NCBI RefSeq assembly: GCF_016584105.1
Contig: NZ_NRSM01000006.1
Location: forward strand, 62,001 to 126,000
Direction of reading: 5' to 3'
Length of the DNA: 64,000 bases
Source: Ectothiorhodospira shaposhnikovii
GTDB taxonomy: Bacteria; Pseudomonadota; Gammaproteobacteria; Ectothiorhodospirales; Ectothiorhodospiraceae
Shown: piece after piece, positions 40,369 through 48,224 of the stretch
How positions within the stretch are numbered: position 1 is the stretch's first letter
Layout: every line of letters begins with the position of its first letter
The notes under the pieces: model-generated
Seen by the model: only the letters and a program-made list of their open reading frames with translations
What the model was told of the DNA's origin: nothing
Databases searched by the model: none
Made by a program: the position numbers and the translations under genes

Positions 40369-40821
40369 ATGACGACCTCCTCGCTCAAGTCCCGGATCAC
40401 CGAGGACATGAAGGCCGCCATGCGCGGCGGCGACAAGTCCCGTCTGGGTACGGTGCGTCTGATCCTGGCTGCCATCAAGCAGATGGAAGTGGACAGCCGC
40501 ACCGAACTCGACGACGCCCAGATTCTGGCAGTGCTGGACAAGATGGTGAAGCAACGCCGCGAATCCATCAGCCAGTACCAGCAGGCCGGCCGTGACGACC
40601 TGGCCCAGGTGGAACAGGCGGAACTGGAAGTGATCCAGGCCTACCTGCCCCAGGCCCTGACGGACGATGAAATCCGGCAAATGATCGATGCCGCCCTGGC
40701 CGAGTCCGGCGCCGAATCGGTCCGGGACATGGGCAAGGTCATGAACCTGCTCAAGCCCCGCATGCAGGGCCGCGCCGACATGGCCGCGGTCAGCGGAATG
40801 GTCAAAAGCCGCCTGTCCTGA
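40369..40821 (+). CDS. yqeY: GatB/YqeY domain-containing protein
   Basis: 150-aa protein of the YqeY family (SLKSRITEDMKAAMRGGDKSRLGTVRLILAAIKQ...; MVKQRRESISQYQQAGRDDLAQVEQAELEVI; LPQALTDDEI; MGKVMNLLKPRMQGRADMAAVSGMVKSRL). It resembles the C-terminal tail domain of GatB, which binds tRNA, but is a stand-alone protein of uncertain role. Commonly located between rpsU and dnaG, as the first part of that arrangement here suggests. Confidence 0.93.
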   Translation: MTTSSLKSRITEDMKAAMRGGDKSRLGTVRLILAAIKQMEVDSRTELDDAQILAVLDKMVKQRRESISQYQQAGRDDLAQVEQAELEVIQAYLPQALTDDEIRQMIDAALAESGAESVRDMGKVMNLLKPRMQGRADMAAVSGMVKSRLS

Positions 40822-40948
40822 CCCGGCACGGGCCGCCACATCGGCCGTTTTCATGACCTGGCCCCGGGTAAACGCCCCTCCATCCATATACGCACACGGA
40901 CAACCCTTCGTATAATCGGGGGTTTAACCCCATGTGCATCGAGAACTC

Positions 40949-42016
40949 ATGAGCCAACTGAAAAACGACCGACTCCTGCGGGCCCTGCTGCGCGAGCCCG
41001 TGGACACGACCCCCATCTGGATCATGCGCCAGGCCGGCCGCTACCTGCCGGAATACCGCGCCACCCGGGCCCGTGCCGGCAGCTTCATGGGCCTGTGCGA
41101 AAACCCGGAACTGGCCTGCGAAGTCACCATGCAGCCGCTGGATCGCTTTCCCCTGGATGCCGCCATCCTGTTCTCCGACATCCTCACCATCCCGGACGCC
41201 ATGGGCCTGGGCCTGTACTTCTCCGAAGGGGAAGGCCCCCGCTTCGAGCGCCCGGTACAGGACGCCGCCGCCATCCGCGCCCTGGGCGTGCCCGACCCGG
41301 AAGGCGAACTGCGCTATGTGATGGACGCCGTGCGCCTGATCCGCAAGGAACTGGACGGCCGGGTGCCCCTGATCGGCTTCTCCGGCAGCCCCTGGACCCT
41401 GGCCACCTACATGGTGGAAGGCGGCTCCTCCAAGGAATTCGCCCGCATCAAGGGCATGATGTATGACGACCCGGCCACCCTGCACCACCTGCTGGGCGTA
41501 CTGGCCGACACCGTCGTGGTCTACCTGAACGCCCAGATCGCCGCCGGCGCCCAGGCCGTGATGGTCTTCGACACCTGGGGCGGCTCCCTGAGCCCGGAGA
41601 ACTACCGCCTGTTCTCCCTGCAGTACATGCAGCGCATCGTCGAAGGCGTGACCCGCGAAGCCGAAGGCCGCAAGGTGCCGGTGGTGCTGTTCACCAAGGG
41701 CGGCGGTCAGTGGCTGGAAATCATGGCCGACACCGGCTGCGATGCCCTGGGTCTGGACTGGACCGTGAACATCAGCGATGCCCGCAAGCGGGTGGGTGAC
41801 CGCGTGGCCCTGCAGGGCAACCTGGACCCGGCCGTGCTGTATGCGTCCCCCGACAAGGTCCGCGAAGAGGCCAGGAAGGTCCTGGCCGGCTTCGGCCACG
41901 GCAACGGCCACGTCTTCAACCTGGGCCACGGCATCCATCCGAAGATCGACCCGGAAAACGTTGCCGCCCTGGTGGAAACGGTGCACGAAGAAGGCAAGCA
42001 GTACCACGCCGGCTGA
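40949..42016 (+). CDS. hemE: Uroporphyrinogen decarboxylase HemE
   Basis: Decarboxylates uroporphyrinogen III to coproporphyrinogen III in haem synthesis. 355 aa. N-terminal motif [21 protein letters not shown] and [19 protein letters not shown] are diagnostic; catalytic Asp is in [17 protein letters not shown]. The ending [24 protein letters not shown] is conserved. ATG 40949 is used; the GTG at 40934 adds five residues. A strong hairpin follows the gene. Confidence 0.97.
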   Translation: MSQLKNDRLLRALLREPVDTTPIWIMRQAGRYLPEYRATRARAGSFMGLCENPELACEVTMQPLDRFPLDAAILFSDILTIPDAMGLGLYFSEGEGPRFERPVQDAAAIRALGVPDPEGELRYVMDAVRLIRKELDGRVPLIGFSGSPWTLATYMVEGGSSKEFARIKGMMYDDPATLHHLLGVLADTVVVYLNAQIAAGAQAVMVFDTWGGSLSPENYRLFSLQYMQRIVEGVTREAEGRKVPVVLFTKGGGQWLEIMADTGCDALGLDWTVNISDARKRVGDRVALQGNLDPAVLYASPDKVREEARKVLAGFGHGNGHVFNLGHGIHPKIDPENVAALVETVHEEGKQYHAG

Positions 42017-42031
42017 CGAGGCGGGAAAAAG

Positions 42032-42058
42032 CCCCTCTCCCCTTGCGGGAGAGGGGTT
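42032..42058. terminator. Hairpin downstream of hemE
   Basis: Perfect 10-bp stem CCCCTCTCCC/GGGAGAGGGG with loop CTTGC, followed by only TT. It sits 16 bp after hemE and just before the end of the convergent 42071-42667 gene, so it may serve both directions. This palindrome type is widely dispersed in Gammaproteobacteria and may be a REP-like element. Confidence 0.65.
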
Positions 42059-42070
42059 GGAGAGAGGGGC

Positions 42071-42667
42071 TCAGCCCCCCTCCAGCATCTGCTCCACCAG
42101 CTTCACCCCCGCCCGCTTCATCGGCCGCCCGTCCACCGGGCTCGGCGGCGGTTGACGGATCCCGTCCACCGGGAACACCACCACATCCACGTCCACCCCT
42201 TCCGCGCCGAACTCGATGCAGGGATAAAACACATGCCCCTGCCCGCTGCGCAACCGGCGCTCGTCCGCCCGCCAGGTCACACCCCGGTCCTGCAGAAAGA
42301 AGATGACCTCCTCCGGACTGTCCGCAAACACATGCAGGGTCAACTCATCCCGGCCATTGACGATCCCGGCCAGCACCGGCCCCACCAGGCGGGGATTGAA
42401 GGGCTCCAGCATGCGCATCGCCTTCACCGCCACCTGCCGCAGGTGCCGAAGCTGAAGCCGTGACTCGTCATCCTCGAACAGACGCTGACGCTCCATCACC
42501 GCCTCCTCGATCTCCGCGTTCCTGGGCAGATTCCGGGTCTGTCCCGCCCCCAGCCGATCCGCCGCCTTGCGCTTGGCCAGACGGAAGTCCACCACCCCTT
42601 CATCCAAAATGATGCGCGCCGCCTCCTCGGCAATCATCTGGCGCACCCGAAGATCATTGCTGGACAT
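42071..42667 (-). CDS. Conserved-looking protein of unknown function
   Basis: 198-aa soluble protein that I do not recognise. The N-terminal half is helical and charged (LRVRQMIAEEAARIILDEGVVDFRLAKRKAADRLG...NAEIEEAVMERQRLFEDDE). The middle is mixed alpha/beta (LVGPVLAGIVNGRDELTLHVFADSPEEVIFFLQDRG). The C-terminal part ends GVDVDVVVFPVDGIRQPPPSPVDGRPMKRA-type sequence. The middle segment (RDELTLHVFADS) has the look of a nucleotidyltransferase-like or ACT-like fold, but this is only impression. GGAGG seven bases before ATG 42667 supports expression. It is followed on the same strand by nothing and preceded 20 bp by mrcA's end. Confidence 0.75.
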   Translation of the reverse strand: MSSNDLRVRQMIAEEAARIILDEGVVDFRLAKRKAADRLGAGQTRNLPRNAEIEEAVMERQRLFEDDESRLQLRHLRQVAVKAMRMLEPFNPRLVGPVLAGIVNGRDELTLHVFADSPEEVIFFLQDRGVTWRADERRLRSGQGHVFYPCIEFGAEGVDVDVVVFPVDGIRQPPPSPVDGRPMKRAGVKLVEQMLEGG

Positions 42668-42687
42668 GACAGGCCCTCCCGATGGGA

Positions 42688-45123
42688 TCAGAAGATGCTT
42701 TCCGGCGTATGTTCATCCACCCCCGCCCCCGGGGCATCCCGGGGAACCTCGGGCGGCAACTGCTCGGGCGTGAACACCTCAAAGATGGCCCGACGGGTGG
42801 AACCGGTCACCCGCCCGCCGGTATCCGCATCGATCCGCAGACTGACCATCCCGGAAGGCTGGCGCCAGCGACGCTCGGGTTGCCCCTTGAGGGCATCACC
42901 CATGAAATCCACCCAGATGGGCAGGGCCGTGCTGCCGCCGGTTTCCCGCCGCCCCAAAGAAGTGTACTGGTCAAATCCCACCCATACGCTGCTGACAATG
43001 TCGCCAGCGAATCCGGCAAACCAGCCATCACGCAACTCGTTGGTGGTCCCCGTCTTGCCGGCCACGTCCTCCCTGCCCAGCGCCCGGGCGCGGCCACCGG
43101 TACCACTCTGCACCACATCGCGCATCATGCTGTACATCTGATAGGCATTGGATGCGGGAATGGTGCGCCGGGCCGCCAGAAAATCGGGACCTTCCCCGGA
43201 CGGCCATTCCAGGCCACCCGCCCCAGGCTGCGCCACCCGGTCATCCGGCAACTCGGGCGCAACACAGGGCGACTCGCAGACCCGCCGGGGTACCGTGCGG
43301 AACACCACCTCGCCCGAGGCATGCTCCACCCGGGTGATGAACCAGGGTTCCACCAGATAACCGCCGTTGGCAAACACCCCGTAGGCACGGGTCAGCTCCA
43401 GCGGCGTGACCGAACCACTGCCCAGGGCCATGGACAGCGACCTCGGATGGCGGTCGGGCGCCAGCCCGAACCGCTCCAGATAGCCATGCACCCGATTCAC
43501 ACCCACCTCATCCAGCAGACGGATGGAAACCAGATTGCGGGAATGGGCCAGCCCCTCCCGCAAACGGGTGGGCCCGTAGAACCGGCCACTGTAATTCCGG
43601 GGCCGCCACTCCCCCTGCAGGGACACATCCTCGATGACGATGGGCGCATCATTGATCACGCTGGCCGGTGAATAACCATGATCCATGGCCGCCGAATAGA
43701 TGAAAGGCTTGAAGGCCGAACCGGGCTGACGCTCCGCCCGCACGGCCCGGTTGAAATTGCTGGCGTAGAAATCATAGCCACCCACCAGGGCTAGCACCGC
43801 CCCGTCGCGGGCATCCAGCGCCACCAGGGCCCCTTCCACCGCGGGCACCTGACCGAGCACCCAGCGGTCTTCGGCGCCACGCCGCAGGCGCACCACATGC
43901 CCCGGCTTCAGCACCTCGGACACCGTGCGCGGCACAGGCCCCCGGGTGGACTCGTCCACATAGGGTCTCGCCCATTCCACGGCGGCACGATCAAGCGTCA
44001 CCCGCTGCCCCCGTCCCATGTAAACCGTCGCCTGGCCGGCGTCCGCCTGCAGCACCACACCCGGCCACAACTGGCCCGCCACGCGGGGATAGCCCGACAG
44101 CACCCGGTCCAGGGCCTGGTCGGAATCATGCCGGCGCAGATCGATTTCCGCCTCCGGGCCGCGATAGCCATGGCGCAGGTCATATTCCATCAACCCCGCC
44201 CGCAGGGCCCGGGTCGCCGCTTCCTGCATGGTCGGCCGCACCGTGGTATACACCCGGTAGCCCTCGGTATAGGCCGACTCCCCGAACCGGGCCAGCATCT
44301 CCATCCGCGCCATTTCGGCCACATGGGCCGCATCCACCTGCACCACGGGATGATGCAGCCGGGCCGTCTCCGGCGCCTGCCGCGCCGCCTCGAACGCCGG
44401 GGTATCAATGAACCCCAGCTCATGCATCCGCCCCAGCACATAATTCCGCCGCGCCACCGCGCGGGCGGGATTGGTCACGGGATTGGCGCGGGAAGGCGCC
44501 TGCGGCAAACCGGCGATGGTGGCGATCTGGGGCAGGGTCAGCTCATGCACGTCCACCCCGTAATACACCTGGGAAGCCGCCCGCACCCCGTAGGCCCGAT
44601 GTCCCAGGAAGATCTTGTTCAGGTACAGCTCCAGGATCTCATCCTTGCTCAATTCCCGCTCGATGTGAATGGCCAGGAATATCTCGGTCAGCTTGCGGGT
44701 GTAGGTTTTCTCCCGATCCAGGAAAAAGTTCCTGGCCACCTGCATCGTGATGGTGCTCCCCCCCTGCGACTTCTCCCCGGTGGCCAGCAGATTCAGCGCG
44801 GCGCGAATGAGACCCACATGATCCACCCCGGGATGGGTTTCGAAACGGTCATCCTCGGCCGCCAGAAAGGCGAGACGCATCAGTTCGGGCACCTCCCCGA
44901 TGGCGATCGGCTCCCGTCGCTGCTCGCCATATTCCGCCATCAGCCGGCCGTCCTGGCTATAGACCCTCAAGGGAACCTGGAACCGCACCTCCCGCAGGGT
45001 TTCCACCGCCGGCATCTCCGGCGACAGATAGACATAGGCGGCCGCAACGGTGATCACCCCCAGGGTGAAAACACCAAAAAGGGCCGACAGGGCAAACACA
45101 AGGATTTTGATCAGGAAACGCAT
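42688..45123 (-). CDS. mrcA: Class A penicillin-binding protein 1A
   Basis: Bifunctional peptidoglycan synthase, 811 aa from ATG 45123 (MRFLIKILVFALSALFGVF begins the transmembrane anchor; further in-frame ATGs at 45150 and 45174 are less likely). GT51 glycosyltransferase: AFLAAEDDRFETHPGVD (catalytic Glu), GGSTITMQVARNFFL, RKLTEIFLA and ELYLNKIFLG. Inserted OB-like region near 400-460. Transpeptidase: SxxK in PGSAFKPFIYSAA, SxN in SRNLVS and KTGT in DVAGKTGTTNELRDGWFAG. It is divergent from pilM, the classical ponA/mrcA-pilM neighbour pair. Confidence 0.96.
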   Translation of the reverse strand: MRFLIKILVFALSALFGVFTLGVITVAAAYVYLSPEMPAVETLREVRFQVPLRVYSQDGRLMAEYGEQRREPIAIGEVPELMRLAFLAAEDDRFETHPGVDHVGLIRAALNLLATGEKSQGGSTITMQVARNFFLDREKTYTRKLTEIFLAIHIERELSKDEILELYLNKIFLGHRAYGVRAASQVYYGVDVHELTLPQIATIAGLPQAPSRANPVTNPARAVARRNYVLGRMHELGFIDTPAFEAARQAPETARLHHPVVQVDAAHVAEMARMEMLARFGESAYTEGYRVYTTVRPTMQEAATRALRAGLMEYDLRHGYRGPEAEIDLRRHDSDQALDRVLSGYPRVAGQLWPGVVLQADAGQATVYMGRGQRVTLDRAAVEWARPYVDESTRGPVPRTVSEVLKPGHVVRLRRGAEDRWVLGQVPAVEGALVALDARDGAVLALVGGYDFYASNFNRAVRAERQPGSAFKPFIYSAAMDHGYSPASVINDAPIVIEDVSLQGEWRPRNYSGRFYGPTRLREGLAHSRNLVSIRLLDEVGVNRVHGYLERFGLAPDRHPRSLSMALGSGSVTPLELTRAYGVFANGGYLVEPWFITRVEHASGEVVFRTVPRRVCESPCVAPELPDDRVAQPGAGGLEWPSGEGPDFLAARRTIPASNAYQMYSMMRDVVQSGTGGRARALGREDVAGKTGTTNELRDGWFAGFAGDIVSSVWVGFDQYTSLGRRETGGSTALPIWVDFMGDALKGQPERRWRQPSGMVSLRIDADTGGRVTGSTRRAIFEVFTPEQLPPEVPRDAPGAGVDEHTPESIF

Positions 45124-45429
45124 GAAATATGCCTGCAGGGTGGACGACATGACCCGCAATTCGGGAGAAGGCAACCGCTCTTCGGAAATACCACCGCCTC
45201 AGGCAGAGAAGGGCTGGACTTGGCGGTAGTAATTCCGAAAACTTGGGTCTAGTATCTGGGGGTGTTCTGAATAAGTCATTCCCGCGACAGCGGGAATCCC
45301 GTCACAGGCTGAAACCCTTGCCACCGTTTTATGCGGGAGTGACGGGAGGGGGGGCTTGTTCAGTGTTTCCCCAGGAAAAAACTATAAGCTACTCCACTCA
45401 AGCGCTGCAATGAATCGCAAGGGGTCATC
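45124..45429. other. Divergent mrcA-pilM intergenic region
   Basis: 306 bp without a gene. It contains the 5' leaders of mrcA (minus) and pilM (plus) and a REP-type palindrome at 45278-45297 with a partly matching GCGGGAGTGACGGG segment 40-50 bp further on. The stretch near 45375-45400 is A/T-richer (AAAAAACTATAAGC) and is the likeliest pilM promoter zone, but no clear -35/-10 pair was found. Confidence 0.6.
45278..45297. repeat. Dispersed palindromic repeat (ATTCCCGC-GACA-GCGGGAAT)
   Basis: 8-bp perfect inverted repeat in the context GTCATTCCCGCG...GGAATCCCGTCAC. Same family as the copies at 12491-12510 and 63147-63166. Confidence 0.8.
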
Positions 45430-46491
45430 GTGATAGGACTCGCCCGCAAACGCCCCACGCTGATCGGGATCGATATCAGCTCCACATCGGTAAAGATGGT
45501 GGAACTCTCGCGTACCGGCACCGGCTACCGGGTGGAAGGATACAGCGTCGAACCCCTGCCCGGCAGTGCCGTTCAGGAAAAAACCATCCAGGATGTGGAT
45601 GCCGTGGGCCAGGCGATCAAGTCGGCCCACAAACGTCTGGGTACCAGCAACAAGCTCTGCGCCCTGGCCGTTCCTTCCTCGGCGGTGATCACCAAAGTCA
45701 TCACCATGCCCGCCGGACTCAAGCCGGATGAAATGGAAGGGCAGGTCCAGCTTGAAGCCGACCAGTACATCCCCTTTGCCCTGGAAGAAGTCAACCTGGA
45801 CTTCGAGATCATCGGCCCCGCCCCCAAGAATCCCGACCTGGTGGAAGTCCTGCTTTCCGCCTCCCGCAGCGAGAACGTGGAGATGCGCGTGGCGGCGGCG
45901 GAAATGGCGGGCCTCAACACCAAGGTGATGGATGTTGAAGCCTACGCCATCGAACATGCCTACCCCCTGCTCGCCGACCAGGCCACGGAACTGGACCGCG
46001 ACGCCCTGGTGGCCGTGATCGACGTCGGCGCCACCATGACGGCCATCAACATCCTTCACAAGCAGAACCTCATCTACACCCGCGAGCAGACCTTCGGCGG
46101 CAAGCAGCTCACCGAGGACATCATGCGCCGCTTCGGCCTGTCCTACGATGAAGCGGGACGCAACAAGAAGGAAGGCGGCCTGCCCGACAGCTATGTGCCC
46201 GAAGTGCTTGAGCCCTTCAAGGACGTCATGGCCCAGCAGGTTGCCCGCCTGCTGCAGTTCTTCTATGCCGCCAGCACCCACACCCAGGTGGACCAGATCA
46301 TCCTGGCCGGCGGCTGCGCCGCCATTCCCGGCGTGGACGAACAGATCGAATCCCGGGTGGGCACCCTCACCCGGGTAGGCAACGCCTTCAGCAAGATGAG
46401 CCTTCACCCCCGCGTCAACCCGAGGCGCCTGGGCAGTGATGCTCCGGCGCTCATGATCGCCTGTGGCCTGGCAATGAGGAGTTTCGACTGA
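45430..46491 (+). CDS. pilM: Type IV pilus assembly protein PilM
   Basis: Cytoplasmic actin-like (FtsA fold) component of the type IVa pilus alignment complex; binds the N-terminal tail of PilN. 353 aa from GTG 45430. Nucleotide-binding motifs are TLIGIDISSTSVKMVEL (phosphate 1), VAVIDVGATMTAINIL (phosphate 2) and IILAGGCAAIPGVDEQIE (adenosine). Its stop overlaps the pilN start (TGATG). Confidence 0.96.
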   Translation: MIGLARKRPTLIGIDISSTSVKMVELSRTGTGYRVEGYSVEPLPGSAVQEKTIQDVDAVGQAIKSAHKRLGTSNKLCALAVPSSAVITKVITMPAGLKPDEMEGQVQLEADQYIPFALEEVNLDFEIIGPAPKNPDLVEVLLSASRSENVEMRVAAAEMAGLNTKVMDVEAYAIEHAYPLLADQATELDRDALVAVIDVGATMTAINILHKQNLIYTREQTFGGKQLTEDIMRRFGLSYDEAGRNKKEGGLPDSYVPEVLEPFKDVMAQQVARLLQFFYAASTHTQVDQIILAGGCAAIPGVDEQIESRVGTLTRVGNAFSKMSLHPRVNPRRLGSDAPALMIACGLAMRSFD

Positions 46492-47063
46492 TGTCCCGCA
46501 TCAACCTGCTCCCCTGGCGGGAACAACGGCGCAAGGAACAGCGAAAGGAATTCACCGTCATCGCCGTGCTGGTGGCGGTGGGATGCTTGGTGGGGATATT
46601 CCTGGCGCACATTCAGGTCAACGGCCTCATCCAGCAGCAGCAGCAGCGCAACAACTTCCTGCAGAACGAGATCCGCATCCTGGACCGGCAGATCGCGGAA
46701 ATCCAGGAACTGGAAGCCACCCGCCGCGCCCTGGTGGACCGCATGACCATCATCCAGGAACTCCAGACCAGCCGGCCGGTGGTGGTTCGCCTGTTCGACG
46801 AACTGGTCACCACCCTGCCCGGCGGCACCTATCTCACCAGCGTCACGCAGCGGGGCGCCAACCTTGAAATCGCCGGCATGGCCGAATCCAACGCGCGGGT
46901 GTCCGCCTACATGCGCAACCTGGAAGACTCGCCCTGGTTCTCCGAACCGGTGCTGCTGGTCATCGAGACAAGGGAAGACCGGGGGGTACGCCTGAGCGAT
47001 TTCCGTCTCACCGTGCGCCAGACCAGCCCCGGCGCCGAGAACACGGAGGAGGCCTCCCGATGA
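46491..47063 (+). CDS. pilN: Type IV pilus assembly protein PilN
   Basis: 190-aa bitopic inner-membrane protein. The conserved cytoplasmic tail INLLPWREQRRK (PilM-binding) is followed by one transmembrane helix (FTVIAVLVAVGCLVGIFLAHI). A coiled coil and periplasmic ferredoxin-like domain (LVTTLPGGTYLTSVTQRGANLEIAGMAESN) follow. Forms a heterodimer with PilO. Overlaps pilO by 4 bases. Confidence 0.96.
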   Translation: MSRINLLPWREQRRKEQRKEFTVIAVLVAVGCLVGIFLAHIQVNGLIQQQQQRNNFLQNEIRILDRQIAEIQELEATRRALVDRMTIIQELQTSRPVVVRLFDELVTTLPGGTYLTSVTQRGANLEIAGMAESNARVSAYMRNLEDSPWFSEPVLLVIETREDRGVRLSDFRLTVRQTSPGAENTEEASR

Positions 47064-47662
47064 AAAAGGGCAGCTTCGATCTCAACGATCTCAACAACAT
47101 CGACCTCAAGACCATCGGATCGGCCCCCCTGCCGGCGCGCATCCTGGTACTGGCGGTCATGGCCGCCGCCCTGCTCGGTGCGGGCTACTGGTTTGACACC
47201 AAGGGGCAGATCGAACTGCTCAGGCAGGCGGAGGCCAGGGAAACCCAGCTGCGCCAGCAGTTCGAGACCCGGCAGCGCCGGGCCGCCAACCTGGATGCCT
47301 ACAAGGAACAGCTTGAAGAAATGCGCCGCAGCTTCGGCACCATGCTGCGCCAGCTGCCCAGCCAGACGGAAATCCCCAACCTGCTGGTTGACGTCTCCCA
47401 GACCGGACTCGCCTCCGGCCTGGAAATCGACCTGTTCCGGCCGGAAAACGAGATCCGCCGGGGATTCTACGCCGAAAAGCCCATCCGCCTGCGCATGAAG
47501 GGCAACTATGAACAGGTGGCCACCTTCACCAGCGGTGTCGCCGCCCTGCCCCGGATCGTCACCCTGCACGACATCAACCTGCGGCCCGAACAGGGCTCCA
47601 GCAGGCTGACCATTGAGGCCACCGCCAAGACATATCGCTACCTGGAAGGTTCCGATGGCTGA
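47060..47662 (+). CDS. pilO: Type IV pilus assembly protein PilO
   Basis: 200-aa inner-membrane partner of PilN. Cytoplasmic N-terminus with LNDLNNIDLKTIGSAP, one helix (ILVLAVMAAALLGAGYWF), a coiled coil (LLRQAEARETQLRQQFETRQRR) and a periplasmic domain (GLEIDLFRPENEIRRGFYAEKPIRLRMKG). It links to PilP below the secretin. Overlaps pilP by 8 bases. Confidence 0.95.
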   Translation: MKKGSFDLNDLNNIDLKTIGSAPLPARILVLAVMAAALLGAGYWFDTKGQIELLRQAEARETQLRQQFETRQRRAANLDAYKEQLEEMRRSFGTMLRQLPSQTEIPNLLVDVSQTGLASGLEIDLFRPENEIRRGFYAEKPIRLRMKGNYEQVATFTSGVAALPRIVTLHDINLRPEQGSSRLTIEATAKTYRYLEGSDG

Positions 47663-48206
47663 TCCCAAGCACCCCCAAGGTCCCATTGCCACACTGTTTG
47701 CCGGACTCATGGCCATCACCGCCCTGGGACTCACCGGCTGCGGCAGCGACCTCTCCGATCTCCAGCGATACGTGGAGCAGACCAAGCAGCGCCCCGGAGG
47801 ACGCATCGAACCCATCCCGGAGATCGTGCCCCACGAAGTCTTTGTCTACCCAGGCCACGAGCGCGACCCCTTCGACAGCGCCGCAATCGTCATCCGGATG
47901 GCGGAAACCGCGGCCCGCTCACCCAGCGGCGTAACCATTGATCCGGACCGCACCCCGGAATACCTGGAGCGATTCCCCTTGGACACCCTGCGCATGGTGG
48001 GCACCTTGGAACAGTCCGGCATGGAGTGGGCACTGGTCCGCACTCCCGAACGCACCATCCAGCGGGTGACCGAGGGCAATTATCTGGGGCAGAACCATGG
48101 TCGCATCGACCGGATCAGTTCCGGCGGCATCGAGATCACAGAAATCGTGCCGGACGGATTCGGCGGCTATATGGAGCGCAGCGGCTCCATTGCGCTCACA
48201 GAATAG
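47655..48206 (+). CDS. pilP: Type IV pilus lipoprotein PilP
   Basis: 183-aa inner-membrane lipoprotein with lipobox LTGC near residue 29. A PilP beta-domain lies in the C-terminal half (LERFPLDTLRMVGTLEQSGMEWALVRTPERTIQRVTEGNYLGQNHGRI). It connects PilNO with the PilQ secretin. The ATG at 47655 is chosen; the upstream in-frame 14 residues lie within pilO. Followed by pilQ after 18 bp. Confidence 0.95.
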   Translation: MADPKHPQGPIATLFAGLMAITALGLTGCGSDLSDLQRYVEQTKQRPGGRIEPIPEIVPHEVFVYPGHERDPFDSAAIVIRMAETAARSPSGVTIDPDRTPEYLERFPLDTLRMVGTLEQSGMEWALVRTPERTIQRVTEGNYLGQNHGRIDRISSGGIEITEIVPDGFGGYMERSGSIALTE

Positions 48207-48224
48207 GCAACGAGGAACAAACGC

